Origin: Ruegeria conchae
GTDB lineage: Bacteria > Pseudomonadota > Alphaproteobacteria > Rhodobacterales > Rhodobacteraceae
Length of the DNA: 64,000 nucleotides
Reading direction: 5' to 3'
NCBI RefSeq assembly: GCF_000192475.1
Contig: NZ_AEYW01000014.1
Coordinates: 186,001 to 250,000, forward strand
This document shows positions 19,068 through 27,261 of the stretch, piece by piece (the stretch's first letter is position 1; every line of letters starts with the position of its first letter). A program made the translations under genes and the position numbers. The notes under the pieces are model-generated. The model was not told where the DNA came from, did not search any database, and worked only from the letters and a program-made list of their open reading frames with translations.

Positions 19068-19264
19068 ATAGCACACCGCTTTTTTCCCAACGCGATCATA
19101 CGCAGTACGACAGCAAGAATAAGACCAAGAAAAAGCTCTCTGCCTCACTGTCAATTGGTACCATCAGTGGACGTTCAACAAGACCCGAGCGATACCTGCT
19201 CCACCCAAAAATAATCTAATGACCGAATTTTCACTTTTCTGTGTGCACTCCGTTCACGCAATAC

Positions 19265-19624
19265 TCAAATCCCAACGACTTGCCCTTTGAGGTTATATAG
19301 AATGTACAAGACTTCCTCTTGCTCCTGTTGACCAACGTCGTTTGCCTTTAGTGCGTTCACGGCGTCATCCAATACTGCGACAAACTCGTCTCCACTGATG
19401 TTCATGTGCCGATGCGCGCTAGCCATATCCTTGCCTGCATAGATCTCAGGTCCACCAGAACCAGTAATAAAGAAGTCCCCCGCCATTTGCTTGAGGTGCT
19501 TCATATCACTTCCTGCAAATCGAGCAGAGACAACTGGGTTTTTGGAGTGATTGTCCACCAGCGTGTCAACTATTCGCCGAATACCATCCGTCCCTCCCAG
19601 ACGATCATAAAGTGTCGCAGACAT
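19265..19624 (-). CDS. Group 1 truncated haemoglobin
   Basis: A 119-residue protein with the 2-on-2 globin pattern: LYDRLGGTDGIRRIVD at the N-terminus, FFITGSGGPEIYAGKDM in the middle and the proximal His in SAHRHMNISGDEF. Proteins of this group bind O2 and NO and help in NO or peroxide defence. It is divergent from the catalase gene with about 120 bp between, which may indicate a shared stress role. Confidence 0.9.
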   Translation of the reverse strand: MSATLYDRLGGTDGIRRIVDTLVDNHSKNPVVSARFAGSDMKHLKQMAGDFFITGSGGPEIYAGKDMASAHRHMNISGDEFVAVLDDAVNALKANDVGQQEQEEVLYILYNLKGQVVGI

Positions 19625-19743
19625 TGTCTATCCTTTTTTATCGGCGTTTCTCAGACGCTAGCACGGTACTCTAATTGGGGCCAAATCTATTGCATTTTGG
19701 CTACGCAATTGATCGTAGCTCACCTTGAAAAACGCTGAACACT

Positions 19744-21237
19744 TTGGGCTCGAAGTGGACGTTCTCAGCGCGCAGGATCAATGACTGCTATCCGGCGATT
19801 ACCGCGTTTGGCGCGCCAGTGCCCGACAACCAAAACACTCTGACGGCGGGGCCGCGTGGTCCTGCGCTGCTTCAGGATGTCTGGTTTCTTGAGAAGATGG
19901 CTCATTTTGTTCGCGAAGTGATCCCCGAACGCCGGATGCATGCCAAAGGGTCCGGCGCTTACGGTACGTTCACAGTGACCCACGACATCACACGCTATAC
20001 ACGCGCCAAATTGTTCTCTGATGTTGGCAAGATGACGGATCTCTTCCTGCGCTTTTCGACCGTTGCAGGAGAACGCGGTGCGGCGGACGCGGAACGGGAC
20101 ATTCGCGGCTTTGCAGTCAAGTTTTACACCGAGGAAGGAAACTGGGATCTGGTGGGCAATAACACTCCAGTGTTTTTCCTTCGCGACCCGTTGAAGTTTC
20201 CCGATCTTAACCACGCGGTCAAACGCGATCCGCGGACCAACATGCGCAGTGCGGATAACAACTGGGATTTCTGGACCAGCCTTCCCGAAGCATTGCTTCA
20301 GGTGACGATTGTTATGTCTGATCGCGGCATTCCCGCAACCTACCGGCACATGCACGGCTTTGGCAGCCACACATTCAGCCTTATCAACTCGGATAACGAA
20401 CGTTTCTGGGTCAAATTCCATTTCAAAACCCAGCAGGGGATCAAAAACCTTACCGACGAAGAAGCCGCGCAAATCATCTCTGGTGACCGTGAAAGCCATC
20501 AGCGTGATCTTTACGATGCTATCGAAGACGGTGATTTTCCCAAATGGACGCTCTACGTCCAAGTTATGCCAGAGAAGGATGCGGGTACATATCACCTCAA
20601 CCCATTTGATCTGACCAAGGTTTGGCCGCATGGGGACTATCCGCTGATTGAGGTTGGCGAACTGGAATTGAACCGCAACCCCGAGAACTACTTTGCCGAA
20701 GTGGAACAGGCCGCCTTTGCGCCTTCTACAATTGTACCTGGTATCAGCTTTTCGCCGGACAAAATGTTGCAGGGACGTCTGTTTTCCTATGGCGACACTC
20801 AGCGGTATCGGTTGGGTGTCAACCATTCCCAGATCCCGGTGAATGCGCCGCGTTGCCCGTATCATTCCTACCATCGTGATGGAGCGATGAGGGTCGACGG
20901 CAATGCCGGATCTCGGATTGGCTATGAACCCAATATGCATGGCGAATGGTCCGAGCAACCGGATTTCTCTGAACCACCTTTGTCCATCGAAGGTGCTGCG
21001 GATCACTGGAACCACCGCGAGGATGATGACTATTTCTCGCAACCCGGTGATTTGTTCCGCCTGATGACGCCGGAGCAGCAAAAAGTGTTGTTCGCAAACA
21101 CTGCCCGCGCGATTGGCGCTGCAAGGAAGGAAATTCAGATCCGTCACATATCGAACTGTCTCAAGGCCGATCCTGGTTATGGTGCCGGTGTGGCAAGCGC
21201 GCTTGGTTTGAGCATCGAGTGTGTAGACCTGGCATAA
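19744..21237 (+). CDS. katA: Monofunctional haem catalase, small-subunit type
   Basis: A 497-residue catalase. Haem-site residues are visible: the catalytic His in [13 protein letters not shown] (His66 in this frame), the distal Asn in [10 protein letters not shown], and the Tyr ligand region [14 protein letters not shown]. The N-terminus is odd. In this frame no ATG or GTG precedes the conserved [13 protein letters not shown] segment; only a TTG at 19744 or a CTG at 19735 is available, neither with a ribosome site. A natural-looking ATG at 19781 (MTAIR) is one frame off, so a single-base indel between 19781 and 19800 may have disrupted the true start. The rest of the protein is intact. Confidence 0.9.
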   Translation: MGSKWTFSARRINDCYPAITAFGAPVPDNQNTLTAGPRGPALLQDVWFLEKMAHFVREVIPERRMHAKGSGAYGTFTVTHDITRYTRAKLFSDVGKMTDLFLRFSTVAGERGAADAERDIRGFAVKFYTEEGNWDLVGNNTPVFFLRDPLKFPDLNHAVKRDPRTNMRSADNNWDFWTSLPEALLQVTIVMSDRGIPATYRHMHGFGSHTFSLINSDNERFWVKFHFKTQQGIKNLTDEEAAQIISGDRESHQRDLYDAIEDGDFPKWTLYVQVMPEKDAGTYHLNPFDLTKVWPHGDYPLIEVGELELNRNPENYFAEVEQAAFAPSTIVPGISFSPDKMLQGRLFSYGDTQRYRLGVNHSQIPVNAPRCPYHSYHRDGAMRVDGNAGSRIGYEPNMHGEWSEQPDFSEPPLSIEGAADHWNHREDDDYFSQPGDLFRLMTPEQQKVLFANTARAIGAARKEIQIRHISNCLKADPGYGAGVASALGLSIECVDLA

Positions 21238-21244
21238 AAACAAT

Positions 21245-21276
21245 TGGCAAGTCCCCCGATCTTTTAGGACTTGCCA
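21245..21276 (-). terminator. Strong hairpin between catalase and redoxin genes
   Basis: TGGCAAGTCC and GGACTTGCCA make a perfect 10-bp stem with a 12-nt loop, 7 bp after the katA stop. On the minus strand the stem is followed by a T-rich tract (ATTGTTTTTATG) overlapping the end of katA, so it best serves as terminator for the minus-strand redoxin gene. It may act in both directions. Confidence 0.7.
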
Positions 21277-21407
21277 GACGCTGTGGGTTGTTGGGTAGCG
21301 AGCACTGTTTGGTGTTTTTGGGCTTTTCGTCGCCGTGTAAGACAAAACTACGGTTTGGCGATGGCGCTTGGAAAAAACGATTTCCATATGTGGGCACCTT
21401 GGCCCGA

Positions 21408-21932
21408 TCACACATTGCAGCTACCTGGTTTGCATTCGCTTTGATCAACAGTGACGGTGCCGCATTTGGTCGACACGACCTCCTGTGTCAGAAGACTGCC
21501 AATCTCGGACCCCAATTGAAGTTCCGAAACCTGACCAAGGTGATGCGCAACGATCTGCCCCGCCTGATCTAAAAGGACAAGGCTTGGTGTGCCGCGCATG
21601 CCAAAGCGAGACATCGTGTTTGGCAACGGTCCTGCGCCCTGTTTGTCCACGCCGACAGGGAACGTGATGCGATATTCCTGCAGGAAAGCTTGCAAAGACA
21701 CCGGTGTCATAGCGTTGTGATGCTCGAACACGGTGTGCAGGCCAATTACGGCTACCTTCTCTTCAGGAAACGTCCTCTGAATCGACTGCGCCAGGGGAAT
21801 ACCGTGCAGGACACATCCTGGGCAAAGCATTTGAAAGGCCTCAATGACGACAACCCGTCCTTTTAGGTTATCTAGGGTTAGGGGCGTGTCTGTGTTGAAC
21901 CATTCCGTGACGTCTAACTCTGGTGCTTGCAT
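21408..21932 (-). CDS. Thioredoxin-fold redoxin (TlpA/AhpC-like)
   Basis: A 174-residue protein with the thioredoxin-fold start LKGRVVVIEAFQMLCPGC, active-site motif CPGC, and the cis-Pro region GMRGTPSLVLLDQ. There is no signal peptide, so it is probably cytoplasmic. A short C-terminal tail with extra Cys (TKCGTVTVDQSECKPGSCNV) is unusual and may provide resolving cysteines or bind metal. It is convergent with katA and 58 bp downstream of the secreted protein gene on the same strand. Confidence 0.82.
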   Translation of the reverse strand: MQAPELDVTEWFNTDTPLTLDNLKGRVVVIEAFQMLCPGCVLHGIPLAQSIQRTFPEEKVAVIGLHTVFEHHNAMTPVSLQAFLQEYRITFPVGVDKQGAGPLPNTMSRFGMRGTPSLVLLDQAGQIVAHHLGQVSELQLGSEIGSLLTQEVVSTKCGTVTVDQSECKPGSCNV

Positions 21933-21990
21933 TTTCTTTGTCCTCAGGAGCAGGCAGCCGCCGTGGGTTCGGCGGCTGGGCGATCGAATG

Positions 21991-22740
21991 TTAGTAAATC
22001 TTGCCCGGCAGGCTCAGTTCGCCAGATGCGACGTCAAAAACATCTGTGACGCACAGCAAGGGAGCATGGATATTAGCGTTCACACGCAAGGCCGAAGTGA
22101 CGCCATCGTAAGCGACACCTTCCAGTTCGACGTCGCTGGCGAAGCCTGCGTTCACCGAGATTTCAGGGCCGTCGAACAAAGGCGTAAACCCAGGGCTATC
22201 CAGAAAGATCGGAAACCCAGGCCATGTCGCAGGTAACTTGGGTGACGAACCTTCGGGGATGTCACGTACGGCAAGCGCGTCGGGTCCGCACGCTTCGGTC
22301 GGAGTCAACACTACCCAGTGGCTGTGCCATTCGATGCCGTCATTGGCCGGGTCTCCGTCGCCGTTTTCGTCAAAAAGCGGTGTGTCATCAAAATCTGGAT
22401 GACTGGTTGCGGCCATTGCAAGGATGCCTGTGCCGCCTTCGAACCCAACGGCCGAAGGGTCCAAAGACGTAGGCCAGACATATGACCAGACGTCTGAACC
22501 ACCGACCTCTCCGGTTGCCGCCGGAACCGAGACACCAGCCGATCCATTCGTGGTCATGTGGAAAGTGACCGTGTTTCCATTGCGGTGCGCGTGCGCGGCC
22601 AGAATGTCAAAATCCGCGACTTTACTGGCGTCAGCAGAAGATATGATCGCGCCATCCTGATGAATGGCATGGTTCCCATCAGCAAGAGCTGTGCTGCCGA
22701 TGAGCAGAGCCAAAGTAGAAGTGAGCGTTGAAAGTTTCAT
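21991..22740 (-). CDS. Exported protein of unknown function
   Basis: A 249-residue protein from the ATG at 22740 (MKLSTLTSTLALLIGSTALA, signal peptide), with GGAGGC upstream. The mature part is rich in Gly, Asp and His, with segments DILAAHAHRNGN, WSYVWPTSLDP, DENGDGDPANDG (possible calcium loop) and EWHSHWVVLTP. I recognise no family. It is divergent from the MarR gene, and the intergenic palindromes suggest control by that regulator. It may form a unit with the redoxin downstream. Confidence 0.7.
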   Translation of the reverse strand: MKLSTLTSTLALLIGSTALADGNHAIHQDGAIISSADASKVADFDILAAHAHRNGNTVTFHMTTNGSAGVSVPAATGEVGGSDVWSYVWPTSLDPSAVGFEGGTGILAMAATSHPDFDDTPLFDENGDGDPANDGIEWHSHWVVLTPTEACGPDALAVRDIPEGSSPKLPATWPGFPIFLDSPGFTPLFDGPEISVNAGFASDVELEGVAYDGVTSALRVNANIHAPLLCVTDVFDVASGELSLPGKIY

Positions 22741-22760
22741 GGGTGCCTCCAATAAAAAGA

Positions 22761-22817
22761 TAGCGAGTCGCTACTATTATTAGAAATACATTGCAACGAT
22801 AATTTCGAGTCGCTACT
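22761..22817. promoter_or_regulatory. Paired operator sites for the MarR regulator
   Basis: TAGCGAGTCGCTA at 22761-22773 is a perfect odd palindrome. TCGAGTCGCTACT at 22805-22817 repeats its right half. The two share CGAGTCGCTACT, 44 bp apart, between the divergent secreted-protein gene and the MarR gene. The second lies 9 bp before the MarR start, a place suited to autorepression. Confidence 0.7.
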
Positions 22818-22826
22818 AAAAGTGTT

Positions 22827-23372
22827 ATGAACACAGATCATCGCATACGCACACTGATCAACCGTCTGGCCCGGATTGATGCTTCCGAAGGATGGGCGGG
22901 AGATCTGAACCCGACTCAGAGGATGGCGCTCGAGTACCTCTCTGAGGCGAACATGTTCTCGCGCTCGCCGTCGCATGTCGCAGAATACATCGGTACAACC
23001 CGTGGAACGATGTCACAGACGCTCAAGGCTTTGGCGCGCAAAGGCTATGTAGAAGAGCACCGCAAAGAACACGATCAGCGGTCGATTTCCTACGAACTCA
23101 CAAAAGAAGGGGCCGAGATCGTACGTCAGCCAAATCCTGTTGCTCAGGCAATTGGAGATATGCCCTTAGAAAACCAAGCCATGCTTGAGCAGGGGCTGAT
23201 GCAAGGCCTCAGTCTGGCTTTGGCCATAAATGGAGGCCGGTCCTTCGGACAATGCAAATCCTGCGCCCATCATGATGTCACGACGGAAAACGGTTTTTGC
23301 AAATTGTTGGGTGTTTCATTGGAGCCCGGCGAAAAAGACAAGATCTGCATTGAGCACGAGGAAGCTAAATGA
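22827..23372 (+). CDS. MarR-family regulator with C-terminal cysteine cluster
   Basis: A 181-residue regulator. Residues 20-105 form the winged helix (SRSPSHVAEYIGTTRGTMSQTLKALARKGYVEE, then a DQRS wing). After it comes a segment with four Cys (CKSCAHH, NGFCKLLG, KICIEHE), which could hold zinc, haem or an iron-sulfur cluster and so sense metal or redox state. No ribosome site is seen before the ATG at 22827, so it may be leaderless or weakly translated. It overlaps the MOSC gene by 4 bp, making a two-gene operon. Confidence 0.85.
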   Translation: MNTDHRIRTLINRLARIDASEGWAGDLNPTQRMALEYLSEANMFSRSPSHVAEYIGTTRGTMSQTLKALARKGYVEEHRKEHDQRSISYELTKEGAEIVRQPNPVAQAIGDMPLENQAMLEQGLMQGLSLALAINGGRSFGQCKSCAHHDVTTENGFCKLLGVSLEPGEKDKICIEHEEAK

Positions 23373-24067
23373 ACCGTCCAGAACTGTCGGCAATCGTCGA
23401 CGGCCTCTTTTTTGGAGCCATCAGAGATCGATGGGAGGGAAAGCCGCCATCTGCCATTCAGAAAGACCGGATGGACGGGCGGCAAGCCATTACCTCGCTT
23501 GGATTTTCCGGGGACGCTCAGGCGGACCTGATCGTGCATGGCGGCAAAGACAAAGCCATCCATCATTATGATTTCGGTCACTATTCAGCTTGGCAAGTAG
23601 AGAACCTAATGGCACGCGGCACAATGCCCGCGGCGTTTGGCGAGAACATTTCTACCACGGGACTGAATGAGGAAAACCTCTGCATCGGCGACATCCTGTT
23701 ACTCGGGACGGCGGTAGTTCAAATTAGCCAGGGGCGGCAGCCGTGCTGGAAACTTGGGCTACATACGGGGCGCAAAGAAATGCCTTACCAGTTCCAGAAG
23801 ACGGGCCGGACCGGATGGTATTACCGCGTGCTCCAACCTGGCGGAGTTGGCGCCGGTGATCGGATCACCTTGGCTGAAAGGCCAAATCCCAATTGGTCTG
23901 TATTGGCTGTTACACGCGCACGGCTGACTCGTCGCATTCTGCCGGAAGATGCCGAGGTTTTGTCTCAGATGGAAGAACTTGCTGAAGGTTGGCGACAAGC
24001 TTTTAGCCGAATGGCTGATGGCAATGCCAAGGAGGATACATCGGCAAGGCTTGGAGACACCGGCTAA
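23369..24067 (+). CDS. MOSC domain protein (YiiM-like)
   Basis: A 232-residue MOSC protein. The family pattern is clear: LGFSGDAQADLIVHGGKDKAIHHYDFGHY, AFGENISTTGLNEENLCIGDILLLG, and the conserved Cys in QGRQPCWKLG. YiiM-type enzymes reduce N-hydroxylated substrates such as 6-hydroxylaminopurine with a molybdenum cofactor. It is translationally coupled to the Cys-cluster MarR regulator, which suggests that MOSC expression responds to redox or metal stress. This is the second MOSC protein in the window and belongs to a different subgroup from the one at 6163. Confidence 0.88.
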   Translation: MNRPELSAIVDGLFFGAIRDRWEGKPPSAIQKDRMDGRQAITSLGFSGDAQADLIVHGGKDKAIHHYDFGHYSAWQVENLMARGTMPAAFGENISTTGLNEENLCIGDILLLGTAVVQISQGRQPCWKLGLHTGRKEMPYQFQKTGRTGWYYRVLQPGGVGAGDRITLAERPNPNWSVLAVTRARLTRRILPEDAEVLSQMEELAEGWRQAFSRMADGNAKEDTSARLGDTG

Positions 24068-24231
24068 GACACCCAACGCGGCGTTCAGTCGTGACATAGT
24101 TTCCTCGAACTTAGTAACCTTCTCAACTCCATGATGGTCAAATCCGCGTTTGTCAGTCGCTGGGTGGAACAGGCAAGAAATGAGACATCAACTTCAGCAT
24201 CGATGAAATGCCATTAATCGCCTTGGGCCAG

Positions 24232-24327
24232 AAATGCTTGATGTTTGGGTCAAAATTGAATGACGTGATTCACTCATTTGCTGAGGTTTTAGCTGTCGGC
24301 TGAGGCAAATTTTAGTGACGTTCCACA
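24232..24327. repeat. 96-bp dispersed repeat, copy B
   Basis: Partner of the copy at 18404-18499 (80 of 96 positions identical). It lies in a gap from 24068 to 24837 that holds no gene I can support. The gap also contains a nested hairpin at 24459-24498 (GCAGATCAG with CTGATCTGC). The surroundings suggest a small graveyard of mobile DNA next to the IS5-type fragment. Confidence 0.7.
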
Positions 24328-24837
24328 GTGCTCGTATAATGCGACACATAGTTCTGTTACCAGCGACAGAACCCTGCCATTTTCGCCTCACTTCCTTCAT
24401 CCAGCACCTATACATTTCATTGAACCTGACTTCCTTTTAGGAAAATCAGGGCTGATTTGCAGATCAGACGCCGAAGGCGCCTGTTCTTGCTGATCTGCCA
24501 CGTGGCGAACACGGATGGGGGCGAGGCAATGCTATTCGACAATGGTGGTGCGGCCTGCGGGCGGAGCTGAGGACACGGTGTTGTCTAATAGGGTTACCCG
24601 ACGGGGAAGGCAGCGTCTTACCCCTGACGGCCAGAGGCGTTTGGCTTGTCCAAATCCCGCGACCCCAAAAACAAATGCGGCGGTGCTAGCCGCGCCGGTT
24701 CTTTTTGCGCCAGAACGCGTTGTTATTCTAATGAATCGGGCGGGAAGCGGTCCTTCGCTGCGAGCGTGGGATTGAATTGACGTTATCGCTGAAAGCGGAC
24801 ATTCATCGTCAATATTGCTCCTGCTAAGTTGCTAGGG

Positions 24838-25107
24838 TCAGGACCCGTTCTTGTTGCATAGCCAGAACATGACGGTCTCGGTGAGCGCGATGGCTGAGAG
24901 GAATACCTTTGCGCACCTGTCGTATCGGGTTGCGACACGCCGCCCGTCCTTGAGTCTACTGAACATGATCTCGATCTTGTTGCGGCGTTTGTATCGGCGC
25001 TTGTCGTAATTGACGGTGGTTCTGCGCTGCTTTTGACCTGGGATACAGGCGCGTATCCCTTTTGCGATACATCCCTTTGGACATTGTGTGCCATTAAAAG
25101 AACTCAT
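24838..25107 (-). pseudogene. IS5-family (IS427-like) transposase, C-terminal fragment
   Basis: An 89-residue frame ending in the transposase tail: KGIRACIPGQKQRRTTVNYDKRRYKRRNKIEIMFSRLKDGRRVATRYDR..., with the C-terminal acidic and arginine motif region of IS5 DDE enzymes. The N-terminal half and the other end of the element are missing, so it is a relic. GGGTCAGGACCC at 24835-24846 spans the stop codon and may be the surviving terminus. The relic sits immediately beside the SnoaL cluster. Confidence 0.75.
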
Positions 25108-25204
25108 GACCAGGCATTCGACCTTGAGTTACGGTGAGTCATCGGATTGCTTTATCGATGCGGGACAATGGTTTAATTTTTTGCAACCAAACCCTCAGTC
25201 TGCA

Positions 25205-26116
25205 CTAGCGATTCAAAATTGAATCTGCCTCCCAAGGAACCTCAAGGTCATAAAATCTTATAGCAGTTTCGCTGAATACCGCCGAATGCGATTCAGCGGG
25301 AACCAGATCGCGGTAAACCTCCGCCAAAGTGGCATAGTCGCCATAGAGTTTATCTACTGGAAAATTGGAGCCAAACATGACCCTCTTAGGCCCAAATTGT
25401 TCAAGGCATTCATCCACGATCGGTCGAATGCTATCTAGGGTCCAGTTGTGATCGAACATTCCCAAACCTGAGAGTTTACACGAAACATTAGGCAGATTGG
25501 ACAGCGCGCGTAGATTTTGAGCCCATTCCTTCAGGCCCGCGGGGCTGCGGTCATGCGGCGATCCGGCGTGGCATAGTGCAACACGAATATCCGGCGCCAG
25601 CGCCAGCACTCGGGCGGTCTTTTTCATGAGTTCGGGAACGAGTTGCAGATCAAAACTGAGATTGCATATTCCGGCTTCTTTTAAACCGATCAGGAATTGT
25701 GGATCGTCCAGTAGTGCATTGGTGCCTGTCTGTGCGTCCTCTCCGGGTGCGCGGCCAACGATCTGGCGCACGCCACGCACAGTCGGAAGGGTCTGAAACG
25801 TGTCGAGCTGGGCGGATAGTTCGGTTGAAGTCAGATCACAATACACAACCTGCGCCATCGGCCAGTCTGAATTGGCATCGGCGACAGATTGAACCCATCT
25901 AGCTTCGTCAAGGCCGTTTTCTGCTCCCACCTGAATATGGATCGACGCACCGATGCCGCAGGGCGCGGCTTCGGACTGGAACTCGCTCAGCTGGTAATTC
26001 CGTTGAATCGGCGTTGGGTCGCCGAAGAACCTTTCCACCCCGCGTGCCATCAGCCAAGGGTAGTATACTGCCTCGAGGTCCCAAAGGTGGTGATGTGCGT
26101 CGATCCAATGAGTCAT
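25205..26116 (-). CDS. Amidohydrolase family 2 protein (lactonase-like)
   Basis: A 303-residue TIM-barrel hydrolase (MTHWIDAHHHLWD, the metal-binding HxH near the N-terminus; ALCHAGSPHDR; FGSNFPVDKLYG with the catalytic Asp). It resembles L-fuconolactonase and 2-pyrone-4,6-dicarboxylate lactonase enzymes that open lactone rings of sugar acids or aromatic intermediates. The ATG at 26116 overlaps the stop of the upstream SnoaL gene (ATGA). It belongs to the divergent arm of the SnoaL/ABC regulon, so a lactone is probably formed in that pathway. Confidence 0.88.
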   Translation of the reverse strand: MTHWIDAHHHLWDLEAVYYPWLMARGVERFFGDPTPIQRNYQLSEFQSEAAPCGIGASIHIQVGAENGLDEARWVQSVADANSDWPMAQVVYCDLTSTELSAQLDTFQTLPTVRGVRQIVGRAPGEDAQTGTNALLDDPQFLIGLKEAGICNLSFDLQLVPELMKKTARVLALAPDIRVALCHAGSPHDRSPAGLKEWAQNLRALSNLPNVSCKLSGLGMFDHNWTLDSIRPIVDECLEQFGPKRVMFGSNFPVDKLYGDYATLAEVYRDLVPAESHSAVFSETAIRFYDLEVPWEADSILNR

Positions 26117-27114
26117 GTTCGCGGCACCTCTGCCATTCGGGCCAGAATATCGACACCTTGTTGTTTCCAAAAGTGGAGGAGGTCAATGAAGATCCAGTTT
26201 TCGGCCAGTTTGTCCCCGGAACGCCGGTAGATATCGATCACCCTGAATTCGCCGGTTTTACCGGTGGCGGGCATGCCCATGAAACCTCCCGTGGGACGCG
26301 CGGTGAAGTTCGGCCACCCAAAGAAACCACCATAGTGACCTTCGGCCATGCGGCAGATGTGTTTGGTTTTTGAGCGATCCGCAAACGAGGACCGGAAAGG
26401 CCCGGCATGTTGTTTTGCATAGCGTTCAATTGTGTAAGTCGCCCCGATGCCCGATGGGCCCCACCAGATCATATCCTCACACCAGGTACGGCGCAGTTCG
26501 TCCACAAGACTCAAACCGCTGTCCCAGCGACCGAGATCGGAAATCATTGCGTTAATGGCCGCTAAGGTTTTCTCGCCTTCTACGGCAGGCTGTGGGCCGA
26601 ACATCAACCCATCGTGAGTCATCGGTCCGGGCTGAACCAGCTGCGCGGCCGTCTGAGGAGGGAAGGGTTGTAATCCCGCCTGCATCATCAGGTGCGGGAT
26701 GTCAAAATACATCGCGGTCTCGGTGATTTTGCCGTTCTCGATCTTGTTGAACTCGCAATATCGCAGGAAGACCATCTTGTGTGTCGGGGGAATGCCCAGC
26801 CAGTTTTTGTCGAACAAACCCATCAAATGACCCATCGACACAACCCAGACCGAGCTGTGCCCTTCGATCTCATTCGCGCCCGCCATGAACACATCCATCC
26901 GGCGCTGCAAACCTGTTAGGCTCGACCACAGAGGGAGCCAGAATTTTTGGACTACATCATCGATTCCGGTCAGTTCGTTGAAGGGATGGAATCCTCGCCA
27001 TAAAAGCCCTTTCTCGCAATAGCTCGAGAGTGTTTCTGCGATGGCCGGGTCCTTGGATCGACTCAGCGCGTCGTAGAAGCCGAGGACAACCTTCTTCTCG
27101 GGTTCATAGGACAT
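26113..27114 (-). CDS. Double SnoaL-like (NTF2-fold) protein 1
   Basis: A 333-residue protein made of two SnoaL-like halves. The N-terminal half carries GHLMGLFDKNWLGIPPT and CEFNKIENGKITE; the C-terminal half carries WGPSGIGATYTIERY, MPATGKTGEFRVIDIYRR and ENWIFIDLLHFW. NTF2-fold proteins of this kind are cyclases, isomerases, hydrolases or lyases in small-molecule pathways. It starts next to two LacI-type palindromes, is divergent from the ABC transporter and is coupled to the amidohydrolase. It is clearly related in plan to the proteins at 31779 and 34771, so the copies probably act on different steps or stereoisomers. Confidence 0.82.
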   Translation of the reverse strand: MSYEPEKKVVLGFYDALSRSKDPAIAETLSSYCEKGLLWRGFHPFNELTGIDDVVQKFWLPLWSSLTGLQRRMDVFMAGANEIEGHSSVWVVSMGHLMGLFDKNWLGIPPTHKMVFLRYCEFNKIENGKITETAMYFDIPHLMMQAGLQPFPPQTAAQLVQPGPMTHDGLMFGPQPAVEGEKTLAAINAMISDLGRWDSGLSLVDELRRTWCEDMIWWGPSGIGATYTIERYAKQHAGPFRSSFADRSKTKHICRMAEGHYGGFFGWPNFTARPTGGFMGMPATGKTGEFRVIDIYRRSGDKLAENWIFIDLLHFWKQQGVDILARMAEVPRT

Positions 27115-27165
27115 ATTGTTAACTTTCAGTATGTTAGGAGATAGTGCGCATCGGCTTCCGACACG

Positions 27166-27239
27166 TTTGCATTCGCATGCAAAAAAAACTTGCCATAAGC
27201 TTTACTGAATGTCTATGCTTCTGCATGCGTATGCATAAG
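27166..27239. promoter_or_regulatory. Two LacI-type operators in the divergent promoter of the SnoaL/ABC regulon
   Basis: TTTGCATTCGCATGCAAA (27166-27183) has 7-bp arms around TCGC. A second site at 27218-27239 is centred on TGCATGCGTATGCA, with matching CTT/AAG outer flanks. Both share TGCATnCGnATGCA, with centres 54 bp apart. A central CG and even symmetry are typical of LacI-family operators, and a LacI gene lies in the cluster at 36592. The sites lie between the two divergent first genes and can control both. Confidence 0.82.
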
Positions 27240-27261
27240 TTTGCGCGCCAGGGAGGAAAGA

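Noticed and set aside
19765..21411. Very long open frame opposite the catalase gene
   Set aside because: It mirrors katA codons on the other strand; the protein has no family resemblance.
24459..24498. Nested hairpin resembling an integron attC site
   Set aside because: The outer stem is good, but no GTTRRRY-type core sites, cassette gene or integrase are present.
24515..24775. Open frame of 86 codons after the second repeat copy
   Set aside because: No recognisable domain, no ribosome site, and composition typical of a chance frame in GC-rich DNA.
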